The translations under genes were made by a program, and so were the position numbers. The notes beneath the pieces were generated by a model. That model was not told the DNA's origin, searched no databases, and saw only the letters and a program-made list of their open reading frames with translations. This document shows positions 29,044 through 38,198 of a DNA stretch of 64,000 bases, piece after piece. The DNA comes from Treponema sp. (lineage in GTDB: Bacteria; Spirochaetota; Spirochaetia; Treponematales; Breznakiellaceae). How positions within the stretch are numbered: position 1 is the stretch's first letter; every line of letters starts with the position of its first letter. The stretch covers positions 1 to 64,000 of the forward strand of contig JAIRUQ010000007.1 in the NCBI GenBank assembly GCA_031254315.1, written 5' to 3'.

Positions 29044-32031
29044 ATGAAAAATGTTAAATTAAAAGAAATTGTTTTAATAGTCATTATGTTAATATTTGTT
29101 TTTGCGGTAACTGTCTGTAAAGCCTCTGCAAAACAAGCGCCTGACCAAGCTACAGAGCAAGTTCCGAAGCAAACGCCGGATGGGTTTGACTTTGAGATCG
29201 TTGGCGGCAGAAATGTAACAATTATAGGGTACAGCGGTTCCTCAATAACATTAATTATACCCGAAAAGATTCAGGGCTTACCGGTAACGGCTATTGGAGA
29301 TGAAGCGTTCCAAAACCACGATAGTTTAACAAGCATAAATATACCATCTTCGGTAGCCTCTATTGGAGAGAGGGCATTATCCGGTTGCTATAGATTGACA
29401 AGTATAACAATAGATAACTTAAATCCCGCTTATGCAAGTATTGATGGCATTCTGTTTGATAAAACTCTTGTAAATATCATCGCGTATCCGGCAGGAAAAA
29501 AATCGGAAATATACGCTATACCATTCTTTGTAAAGTCTATTGGGGATTATGCGTTTGATGTTTGTACAAGTTTGACAGGCATAGAAATACCGTCCTCTGT
29601 AACATATATTGGAGACGGAGCGTTCAGGTCTTGCTATCGTTTGACAAATATAATCATGCCATCTCCTGTAACGGCTATTGGAGATGAGGTATTCAAGTTT
29701 TGTAGAAGTTTGACAAGCATAGAAATATCGTCCTCAATAACGGCTATTGGAAATGAGGCATTCAGTTATTGCGAAAATTTAACAAGCATAGTAATACCAT
29801 CCTCTGTAACATCTATTGGTGAATCCGCGTTCTCTTTTTGCGAAAATTTAACAAGAATAGTATTACCATCTTCGGTAATAACTATCGGAGATAATGCGTT
29901 CAGCGGCTGTAAAAGTTTGCCAAGCATCACAATACCATCTTCAGTAACATCTATTGGAAATGATGTGTTCTCCTATTGCTATAGTTTGACAAGCATAACA
30001 GTAGACAGCCTTAATTCCGTTTATGCGAGCATTGACGGTGTTTTGTTTGACAAAGCTATACGAACCCTCATTGTATATCCGAGGGCAAAAAACGCGAGAA
30101 TATACACAATACCTCCTTCTGTAACGGTTATTGGAAATTCTGCATTCTTGGGCTGTGAAAGTTTGACAAGAATAACAGTACCATCTTCTGTAACAATTAT
30201 TGGAGATGAGGCGTTCTTTTGCTGTTACAATCTGGAAAGAATAACACTCCCATCCTCTGTAACGTCTATTGGAGATTACGCGTTTTGGCAATGTGACAGT
30301 TTGACAAGAATAACAATTCCATCATCTGTAACATCAATTGGAGAAAAAGCGTTCGACGGATGCAGTAATTTAATGGAAATAAATATAGCGCTCCCATCTT
30401 CGTTAACTATTATTGGAGATGGGGCGTTCAGTTGTTGCGGTAGTTTGACAGAAATAACGATACCACCCTCTGTAACGTCAATTGGAGATTACGCATTCTG
30501 GGGCTGTGATAGTTTGAAAAGCATAATAATACCATTCTCGGTAATGTTTATTGGAGAATATGCGTTCAATAACTGCGCTAGTTTGACAAGCATAACTCTT
30601 TCCCGGCGTACACTTTGTGGAATGAACGCGCTTCCTGATTCAGTGCAGATAACTTACCGGAATGTTGGTCTTGCATCGGTAGAGCAAGCGCTGGACAAGC
30701 TATCGGAACAAGCGCGTGAACAAGCGCCGGATGGACTTTCTTTTGAGATCATTGAAGGCAGAAGCGTAACTATTACAAAGTACGAAGGTAATGACATAAT
30801 GATGCAAATACCCGAATTGATACAGGGTTTACCTGTAACTGTTATTGGAGATAACGCGTTCAGTATATGCCATAGTTTGATAAGAATAATAGTACCATCC
30901 TCTGTAACGACTATTAAAAGTGGAGCGTTCGTTAGATGCATAAGATTGACAAGTATAATACTCCCTTCCTCGGTAACGTCTATTGAAAATGAGTTATTCA
31001 AAGCTTGCTGGAATTTGAGAAACATAACAATTCCGTCCTCTGTGGTGTCTATAGGAGATGAGGCGTTTTATGAATGTAGAGGTTTGACAAGTATAGTCAT
31101 ACCATTTTCGGTAACATCTATCGGAGAATCTGCGTTTTTGTATTGCAGAAATTTAAGAGATATATTAATACCATCTTCTGTAACAACTATTGGAGAAAAT
31201 GCATTCTCTTGTTGCGGTAGTTTGACAAGTATATTAATACCATCATCTGTAACATCTATAGGAAATAATTCATTCACATTTTGTAGTTTAACAAACATAA
31301 CAGTAGATAACGAAAATCCTGCTTATACAAGCATTGACGGAGTTCTGTTTGACAAAACTATACAGACCATCATTGCATATCCTGCCGGAAAGGACGCAAG
31401 AACATACTCACTCCCATCCTCAGTAATGTCTATTGGAAGTTATGCGTTCAATTATTGTAAAAGTTTGACAGATATAATAATACCATCTTCAATAAAGTCT
31501 ATTGGAGACAATGCCTTTTCTTTCTGCAAAAGTTTGACTGGTATGGTAATACCATCCTATGTAACATCTATTGGATATATGACATTCAGTTCCTGCGAAA
31601 GTTTGACAAGCATAACACTCCCATCCTCAATAACGTCTATTGGAGATTATGCATTTTTTGGCTGTGAGAGTTTGACTGGTATAGAAATACCATCATCAGT
31701 AACGTTTATTGGAGACGGTGCGTTTCAAGACTGTACAAGTTTGACGGGTATAGTGATACCGTCCTCTGTAACGTCCATTAAAAGAGGTACATTCTCTCAC
31801 TGTATTAACTTGGCAAGCATAACACTTCCGTCCTCAGTAACGTCTATTGAAGAATATGCATTCTTTGTTTGCAGGGGTTTGACAGATGTATCAATACCAT
31901 CCTCTGTAATTTCTATTGGAGATGATGCGTTTTCTTATTGCGAGAATTTAACAAGGATAACTCTCTCACGCCGGACACAAGTCGGGGAAAAAGCGTTTCC
32001 AGCCTTGACGCAGATAAGTTACCGGGATTAG
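29044..32031 (+). CDS. BspA-like LRR_5 surface protein, internally fused double protein (array member 7)
   Basis: N-terminus FAVTVCKASAKQ; internal ITYRNVGLASVEQ...APDGLSFEIIEGRSVTITKYEG junction. Confidence 0.9.
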   Translation: MKNVKLKEIVLIVIMLIFVFAVTVCKASAKQAPDQATEQVPKQTPDGFDFEIVGGRNVTIIGYSGSSITLIIPEKIQGLPVTAIGDEAFQNHDSLTSINIPSSVASIGERALSGCYRLTSITIDNLNPAYASIDGILFDKTLVNIIAYPAGKKSEIYAIPFFVKSIGDYAFDVCTSLTGIEIPSSVTYIGDGAFRSCYRLTNIIMPSPVTAIGDEVFKFCRSLTSIEISSSITAIGNEAFSYCENLTSIVIPSSVTSIGESAFSFCENLTRIVLPSSVITIGDNAFSGCKSLPSITIPSSVTSIGNDVFSYCYSLTSITVDSLNSVYASIDGVLFDKAIRTLIVYPRAKNARIYTIPPSVTVIGNSAFLGCESLTRITVPSSVTIIGDEAFFCCYNLERITLPSSVTSIGDYAFWQCDSLTRITIPSSVTSIGEKAFDGCSNLMEINIALPSSLTIIGDGAFSCCGSLTEITIPPSVTSIGDYAFWGCDSLKSIIIPFSVMFIGEYAFNNCASLTSITLSRRTLCGMNALPDSVQITYRNVGLASVEQALDKLSEQAREQAPDGLSFEIIEGRSVTITKYEGNDIMMQIPELIQGLPVTVIGDNAFSICHSLIRIIVPSSVTTIKSGAFVRCIRLTSIILPSSVTSIENELFKACWNLRNITIPSSVVSIGDEAFYECRGLTSIVIPFSVTSIGESAFLYCRNLRDILIPSSVTTIGENAFSCCGSLTSILIPSSVTSIGNNSFTFCSLTNITVDNENPAYTSIDGVLFDKTIQTIIAYPAGKDARTYSLPSSVMSIGSYAFNYCKSLTDIIIPSSIKSIGDNAFSFCKSLTGMVIPSYVTSIGYMTFSSCESLTSITLPSSITSIGDYAFFGCESLTGIEIPSSVTFIGDGAFQDCTSLTGIVIPSSVTSIKRGTFSHCINLASITLPSSVTSIEEYAFFVCRGLTDVSIPSSVISIGDDAFSYCENLTRITLSRRTQVGEKAFPALTQISYRD

Positions 32032-32093
32032 GAGCGGAAGAATTTCACAAGTCGCACAAAAAGTATAAAGAGGATGGTAAAAGATATATTAGT

Positions 32094-35033
32094 ATGAAAA
32101 ATGTTATATTAAAAGAAATAGTTTTAATATTTATTATAATAATATCTGCCCTTGCAGGAACCGGCTGTAAATCTTCGCAAGAGCATCTGCCTGCAGGACT
32201 TGAGTTTGTAATTGTTGACGGTAAAAGTATAACCATTACAAAGTACACAGGAGAAGCCGAGACGCTAATCATACCAAGACGGATTCAGGGATTGCCTGTA
32301 ACATCTATTGGTGGTGGGACATTCTTTAATTGCTATAGGTTAAAAAGCATAAAAATACCATCGTCCATAACGTCTATTGGAAATACAGCGTTCTTTGATT
32401 GCAGAAATTTGACAAACATAAACATACCATCTTCTGTAACGGTTATTGAAGCTATGGTATTTTGGGATTGCGAAAGTTTGACGAGTCTTAAAATACCTTC
32501 TTCTGTAACGAGTATTGGAGATTCTGCGTTCCATGGTTGCAAAAGTCTGACAGGTATAACGCTCCCATCATCGGTAATAACTATTAAAGACGGTGCATTT
32601 GAGTTCTGCAAAAGTTTGACAAGCATAAAAATCCCGTCCTCCGTAACGTCTATTGGAGAGAGGACATTCATTGGTTGCTATAATTTAACGAACATAATAG
32701 TAAACAGACATAATCCTACCTATACAAGCATTGACGGTGTTCTGTTTGACAAAACTATACAGACCATCATCGTATATCCTGCGGGAAAAAATGAAGCAAC
32801 ATACGCGCTCCCATCCTCTGTAACATCTATTGAAGAATCTGCGTTTTCTAATTGCAAAGGTTTGACAAGTATAAACATACCATCTTCAGTAATGTCTATT
32901 GGAAAAGGTACATTCCGGGGTTGTGAAAGTTTGAAAAGCATAAATATACCATCCGCAATAACATCTATTGAAAACGGTACATTTTCGGAATGTAAAAGTT
33001 TGAAAAGCATAACACTCCCGTCTTCTGTAACATCTATCGGAGATTACGCATTCTCCGGCTGTGAAAGTTTAACGAGTATAAATATACCGTCTTTGGTAAC
33101 GAGTATTGGAAAAAGCACGTTTTATAATTGCAGAAGTTTGACAAGTATAAACATACCATCTTTGACAACTTCTATTGGAGATATGGCGTTCAATTCTTGT
33201 AAAGTTTTAACAAGTATAACAGTCGAGAACATAAACCCTGTTTATGTAAGTGTTGACGGCGTTTTGTTTGACAGAACTATGCAGACAATCATTGCGTATC
33301 CCTCCGGAAAGGACGCAAAAATATATACAATACCATCCTCGGTAACGTCTATAGGAGATAGGGCGTTTTGGGGTTGTGAAAGTTTGTCAAGTATAACGTT
33401 CCCGTCCTCGGTAACATCTATTGGAAGTTATGCGTTCTGGGGCTGTACCGGTTTGACAAGTATAACCCTGCCATCTTCGCTAACATCTATTGGCGCATGG
33501 GTGTTCGCTAATTGTGAAAGTTTAGCAAGCATAGTAATACCGGACTCTGTAACGTCTATTGGAGATATGGCGTTCAATAAATGCGAAAATTTGTCAAGCA
33601 TAACGATCCCGTCCTCTGTAACGTCTATTGGGAATGAGGCGTTCCAATATTGCGAAAGTTTGACAAGCATAATAATACCGTTTTCAGTAACGGTTCTAAA
33701 AAGGAATGTGTTCGCTAATTGCAAGAGTTTAACAAACATAGTAATTCCGTCCTCAATAACGTCTATAGGAGATGGGGCGTTCTCTAGTTGTAAAAGTTTG
33801 ACAAGCATAACGCTCCCATACTCTGTAACATCTATAGGAGATTGGGTGTTCAGCGGCTGTGAAAGTTTAACAAGCATAACTATACCTTCCTCTGTAACAT
33901 CTATTGGAGATGAAGTATTCAGTTATTGCAATAGTCTGACAAGTATAACAGTTGAAAACTTAAATCCTGCCTACACTAGTGTTGACGGTGTGTTGTTTGA
34001 TAAGGAAATAAAAACCATTATCGCATATCCGAGCGGAAAAGATGTCGGAACGTACGCAATACCTGCAACGGTAACAACTATCAAAGATGAGGCGTTCTAT
34101 AGTTGTAAAAATTTAACAAGCATAACTATACCTTCCTCTGTAACTGTTATTGGAGCATGGGCGTTCTCTAATTGCGAAAGTTTAAAAAGCATAACCATTC
34201 CTTCTTCTGTAAAAGTTATTGGAGATTGGGCGTTCTCTAGTTGTAAAAGTTTAACAAGCATAACGATTCCATCCTCTGTAACATCTATTGGAGATGTAGC
34301 ATTCAGTTATTGCGATAGTCTGACAAGTATAACAGTTGAAAACTTAAATCCTGCCTATACTAGTGCTGACGGTGTACTGTTTGATAAAGAAATAAAAACC
34401 ATTATCGCATATCCGAACGGAAAAGATTCCGAAACGTACGCAATACCTGCAACGGTAACAACTATCAAAGATGAGGCGTTCTATTGTTGTAAAAATTTAA
34501 TAAGTGTAACGCTCCCTTCTTCTGTAACATCTATTGGAGAAAGGGCATTCTACAGTTGCAAAAATTTGACAAGCATAGTAATCCCATCCTCAGTAACGTC
34601 TATTGGAGATTGTGTGTTTACTGATTGTAGAAATTTAAGAAACATAAAAGTGAGCAGTTTGAATCCTGCTTATGCAAGTATAGACGGTATTCTTTTCAAT
34701 AAAACAAAACAAACAATCATCGCGTATCCGGCAGGGAAAAACGCCCGGACATATACAATACCATCCTCGGTAACGACTATTAAAGGTTGGACATTCCTTG
34801 ACTGCGACAGTTTGACGAGCATAACGCTTCCATCCTCACTAAAAACTATTGAAGATTTGGCGTTCTTGGGCTGTACCGGTTTGACAAGTATAACAATTCC
34901 TTCCTCAGTAACATTTATTGGAAATAGAGCGTTTAGCCGTTGCGATAATTTAGAAAGCGTAACTCTTTTTCCAAGAACGAGATTAGGATACGATTCATTT
35001 CCGCCTTCAGCGCAGATAGGTTACAATGATTAG
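32094..35033 (+). CDS. BspA-like LRR_5 probable lipoprotein (array member 8)
   Basis: Start moved from 31938 to MKNVILKEIVL by alignment with the other members; lipobox AGTGCKSS. Confidence 0.9.
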   Translation: MKNVILKEIVLIFIIIISALAGTGCKSSQEHLPAGLEFVIVDGKSITITKYTGEAETLIIPRRIQGLPVTSIGGGTFFNCYRLKSIKIPSSITSIGNTAFFDCRNLTNINIPSSVTVIEAMVFWDCESLTSLKIPSSVTSIGDSAFHGCKSLTGITLPSSVITIKDGAFEFCKSLTSIKIPSSVTSIGERTFIGCYNLTNIIVNRHNPTYTSIDGVLFDKTIQTIIVYPAGKNEATYALPSSVTSIEESAFSNCKGLTSINIPSSVMSIGKGTFRGCESLKSINIPSAITSIENGTFSECKSLKSITLPSSVTSIGDYAFSGCESLTSINIPSLVTSIGKSTFYNCRSLTSINIPSLTTSIGDMAFNSCKVLTSITVENINPVYVSVDGVLFDRTMQTIIAYPSGKDAKIYTIPSSVTSIGDRAFWGCESLSSITFPSSVTSIGSYAFWGCTGLTSITLPSSLTSIGAWVFANCESLASIVIPDSVTSIGDMAFNKCENLSSITIPSSVTSIGNEAFQYCESLTSIIIPFSVTVLKRNVFANCKSLTNIVIPSSITSIGDGAFSSCKSLTSITLPYSVTSIGDWVFSGCESLTSITIPSSVTSIGDEVFSYCNSLTSITVENLNPAYTSVDGVLFDKEIKTIIAYPSGKDVGTYAIPATVTTIKDEAFYSCKNLTSITIPSSVTVIGAWAFSNCESLKSITIPSSVKVIGDWAFSSCKSLTSITIPSSVTSIGDVAFSYCDSLTSITVENLNPAYTSADGVLFDKEIKTIIAYPNGKDSETYAIPATVTTIKDEAFYCCKNLISVTLPSSVTSIGERAFYSCKNLTSIVIPSSVTSIGDCVFTDCRNLRNIKVSSLNPAYASIDGILFNKTKQTIIAYPAGKNARTYTIPSSVTTIKGWTFLDCDSLTSITLPSSLKTIEDLAFLGCTGLTSITIPSSVTFIGNRAFSRCDNLESVTLFPRTRLGYDSFPPSAQIGYND
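33920..34112 (+). repeat. ~190-bp near-identical direct duplication (second copy ~34304-34496, offset 384 bp)
   Basis: Both contain tctgacaagtataacagttgaaaacttaaatcctgcctayactagtg...gcaacggtaacaactatcaaagatgaggcgttctat. Confidence 0.85.
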
Positions 35034-35100
35034 GTATTTTGTGTAAAATACTGTAAGTTGGGGGATAAAGTCGAGAGGATAACTCAAGGAGTGTGAGAGT

Positions 35101-36621
35101 ATGAAAAACATCGTATTAAAAGCAGTTTTATTTTTTACTCTTGTTATATTTATTTTTGCAGAAACAGGCTGTAAGCGTTCGGTAAATCTATCTCCGAATG
35201 GGTTTACATTTGAAATAATTAACTTAAAGAGTATAACCATAAAAAGTTATATCGAAAGTTCAAGAACGCCAAACATACCGGATGTGATTTTAAATTTACC
35301 GGTAACTGCCATTGGAAAGAATGTGTTCATGGGGAACAGAAAATTGACAAAAGTAACAATACCATCTACGGTAACGTCTATTGGAGAAGAGGCGTTCTTT
35401 AATTGTGAAAGTTTAACAGATATAACAATACCTCCCTCTGTAACGTCTATTGGAGACAGGGCATTCTATGGTTGCAAAAGTTTAACAAGTATAACAATAC
35501 CTCCCTCTGTAACATCTATAGGAAAAGGAGTATTTTATGCCTGTGAAAGTTTAACAAGTATAACAATACAATCTCCTGTTATCGGAGATTCTATGTTCTA
35601 TAATTGCGAAAGTTTGATAAATATAACAATATCATCCAATGTAGCATCTATTGGAAATGGCGCATTCTATAACTGCAATGGTTTGACAAGTATAACGCTC
35701 CCATCCTCGGTAACGTCTATTGAAAATTACGCATTTGCATACTGCGGCGGTTTGACAAGTATAACCATACCGCTCTCTGTAATGTCTATTGGAGATGGGA
35801 CATTCATGGAATGTGTTAATTTAACAAGCATGATTATACCTGTCTCTGTAACGTCTATTGGAAAAGAAGCTTTCAAGAATTGTAGGAGTCTGGCAGAAGT
35901 AATCATACCCTCCTCTGTAACGTCTATTGGAGATGGGGCGTTTTTGGATTGCACAAGTTTGACAGAAGTAAATATACCGCTTTTTGTAACGTCTATTGGA
36001 AGCGGAGCGTTTAAAAATTGTAATAAGCTGGCAGATTTAACCATATTTTCATCATCCTCATCGAGAACATCTATTGGGAGAGAGGCATTCATGAATTGTA
36101 GAAGTTTAACAAGGGTAAACATACCCTTCTCTGTAACATCTATTGGAGACGGGGCGTTCAAGAATTGCAATCTGTTGACATATGTAGCTATATCATCAAC
36201 ATCTTCATCGGAAACATCAATTGGATATGAGGCATTTATGGGTTGCACAGATTTAACAAGGATAACCATGCCATCTTCGGTAACTTCTATTGGATATGGA
36301 GCGTTCAAAGATTGCGTTAAGTTAAGGGATGTAATCATATCTTCGTCATCTTTATTACTAGATTCTATTGGAGAGGAGGCTTTTAGGAATTGCATAAGTT
36401 TGACAAGTATAGCTTTACCATCCTCTGTAACATCTATTGGAGAGCAGGCGTTTTCTTATTGTAAAAGTTTGACAAGTATAATCATACCGCCCTCTGTAAG
36501 ATTCATCGGAGATGAGGCGTTCTCTAATTGCGAAAAATTAGTAAGTATAACTCTTTCTAGGCAGATTCAGTTTGGACATAACGTGTTTCCATTATCAGCG
36601 CAGATAACTTACATGGAATAG
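35101..36621 (+). CDS. Divergent BspA-like LRR_5 probable lipoprotein with Ser-rich loops (array member 9)
   Basis: Lipobox AETGCKRS; LRR_5 repeats with FSSSSSRTS, SSTSSSETS, SSSSLLLDS insertions. Confidence 0.88.
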   Translation: MKNIVLKAVLFFTLVIFIFAETGCKRSVNLSPNGFTFEIINLKSITIKSYIESSRTPNIPDVILNLPVTAIGKNVFMGNRKLTKVTIPSTVTSIGEEAFFNCESLTDITIPPSVTSIGDRAFYGCKSLTSITIPPSVTSIGKGVFYACESLTSITIQSPVIGDSMFYNCESLINITISSNVASIGNGAFYNCNGLTSITLPSSVTSIENYAFAYCGGLTSITIPLSVMSIGDGTFMECVNLTSMIIPVSVTSIGKEAFKNCRSLAEVIIPSSVTSIGDGAFLDCTSLTEVNIPLFVTSIGSGAFKNCNKLADLTIFSSSSSRTSIGREAFMNCRSLTRVNIPFSVTSIGDGAFKNCNLLTYVAISSTSSSETSIGYEAFMGCTDLTRITMPSSVTSIGYGAFKDCVKLRDVIISSSSLLLDSIGEEAFRNCISLTSIALPSSVTSIGEQAFSYCKSLTSIIIPPSVRFIGDEAFSNCEKLVSITLSRQIQFGHNVFPLSAQITYME

Positions 36622-36781
36622 GCACTGGGGAGCCAAGATTTTAATTTTTCTTGACTTTTGATATGCAATGTCAAGGCTACTCTGTTTTTGTTAATATTTG
36701 ACTTCTCGTCCAAAAAAATCCTTCATATTGCTATAATTCATCAAAAATATCCCAAAATACGAGGTTTTTTCAAGTTACCTG

Positions 36782-36808
36782 TTGACAAAAATTACAATAG
36801 AGTATAAA
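36782..36808 (+). promoter_or_regulatory. Possible sigma70-type promoter
   Basis: TTGACA (36782-36787) and TATAAA (36803-36808); the 15-nt spacer is short. Confidence 0.35.
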
Positions 36809-36851
36809 AAATACAAGTAGAGTAGGAATATTTTTTTAATCGAGGTATTTT

Positions 36852-38198
36852 ATGAAACACAAAGTAGTTTTTCTGATACTTTTTATGTGTTTTGTCTGTT
36901 ATCTGGGGTTTTCTTTTGGCGGATCAGATCGAAACCAAAATAAGGGAACTCAAAGCGGAGGAAGTACTGATGCCGTTGTAAACAATAACGGTGAGATAAT
37001 AACAGAGTTGGCTGAAATCAGATATGACTTGGCTCAATTAAGAAGAGAACTCTCCGTTCAGGGACGTAATCAAAGTACTGAACCTCAAACAAGGGCAACA
37101 CTGGAAACAGTTCCCGTTACTCCCGCAATTCTCAATATTATTGGACAAATTCCCGGCATAACTTCTTTTGATCAAATAAAAAACCAGCTAAGTTTCTTTA
37201 TTTCTGAAAACTTTGATCTTAGAGTATATGAACAAAGTAGCGCCCCTCAATACCGGATTGAAAACAGAGCGCTTGTTTTTCCGGCGAATAGTTCTTCTGA
37301 GCCAATAATAATAAGTTATAGAGTTGACGAGCCGGGAGCGTTAATCGATAGAGAAGGGGATTTTCTTTTAGTTGAATTTCAAGGTAAACCAAATCTTCGT
37401 TTTAGAAAAAACAATCAAAACTTTTATGAACTTTTTAGCATTCAGACATCTGCCGGCGCATATAGCAATATAGCTGTTGAAGGAGACCGTCCCCTGCTTA
37501 AAATATTGGTTCAGGGTAGCCCCGTTACAATTGTAGAGAGCAGGCAACCATTTGCAGGACAACAATCAAATGAAAGAGCAAATGTAAACGGCGGTAATAA
37601 TAACGAACAGCAGTCGCCTGTAGTTCCCCCCACTCGTCCCGATACTAATGGCGGTAATAACAGCGAACAGCAGTCACCTACAGTTTCCCGTACTCACTCC
37701 AATATTCTTGCCACAGAAAACATAAATAAAAACGCTGTAATTGCTTACATAAGGTCTCAAAACCATTCTTTACAAATTAGTGATGTTGAACCTCTTATTG
37801 ATACATATATAAGTGAAGCGTCCGAAGAAGGGGTAAACCAATATTTTGCCATTGCCCAAATGCTCCGCGCGACAGATTTCTTTAGAAACCGTGAGCGTAT
37901 GAGGGTGCATAACTATGCCGGTTTGTCGAATGCAGTTGAATTACCCGGCAGGAACATTGTCGTAGAATTTCCTAATATGACTATAGGCGTCCGCGCCCAT
38001 ATTCAACATTTAAAAGGTTATGCAAGCGAAACGCCGCCAAATAGGGATATAGTCGATCCCCGGTATGAAGTATTAATAGAAAAAAATTATCTTGGAAGAG
38101 CTGTAACATTTGAGCAAGTTTATACCTATTGGGCGGAAGACTCTGTAACTTATAGAAACAATATAGAAAGAATACTTCAAGGAATGGGACAGTATTGA
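36852..38198 (+). CDS. Exported protein with glucosaminidase-like C-terminal domain
   Basis: N-terminal hydrophobic signal; YISEASEEGVNQYFAIAQMLRATDFFRN...NYAGLSNA...GVRAHIQHLKGYA resembles mannosyl-glycoprotein endo-beta-N-acetylglucosaminidase-like domains. Confidence 0.7.
   Translation: MKHKVVFLILFMCFVCYLGFSFGGSDRNQNKGTQSGGSTDAVVNNNGEIITELAEIRYDLAQLRRELSVQGRNQSTEPQTRATLETVPVTPAILNIIGQIPGITSFDQIKNQLSFFISENFDLRVYEQSSAPQYRIENRALVFPANSSSEPIIISYRVDEPGALIDREGDFLLVEFQGKPNLRFRKNNQNFYELFSIQTSAGAYSNIAVEGDRPLLKILVQGSPVTIVESRQPFAGQQSNERANVNGGNNNEQQSPVVPPTRPDTNGGNNSEQQSPTVSRTHSNILATENINKNAVIAYIRSQNHSLQISDVEPLIDTYISEASEEGVNQYFAIAQMLRATDFFRNRERMRVHNYAGLSNAVELPGRNIVVEFPNMTIGVRAHIQHLKGYASETPPNRDIVDPRYEVLIEKNYLGRAVTFEQVYTYWAEDSVTYRNNIERILQGMGQY

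Larger units (their letters stand above)
18374..36621 (+). repeat. ~18-kb tandem array built from a ~69-bp LRR coding repeat
   Basis: Repeated AGTTTGACAAGTATAAC.(ATA/CTC)CCATCCTCTGTAACGTCTATTGGAGAT..GGCGTTC......TGC. Confidence 0.92.

Noticed and set aside
18553-36395. Many minus-strand ORFs of 60-222 aa within the LRR array with repeats such as NAPSPIDVTEDGMVILVKLLQ
   Set aside because: They are antisense readings of the ~69-bp LRR coding repeat; the sense strand carries signal peptides, caps and ribosome sites. Open antisense frames follow from the repeat period being a multiple of three.
18374-36621. Regular ~69-bp repeats considered as a CRISPR-like or satellite array
   Set aside because: Repeats are coding, in frame and variable throughout; there are no unique spacers between constant repeats and no cas genes nearby.
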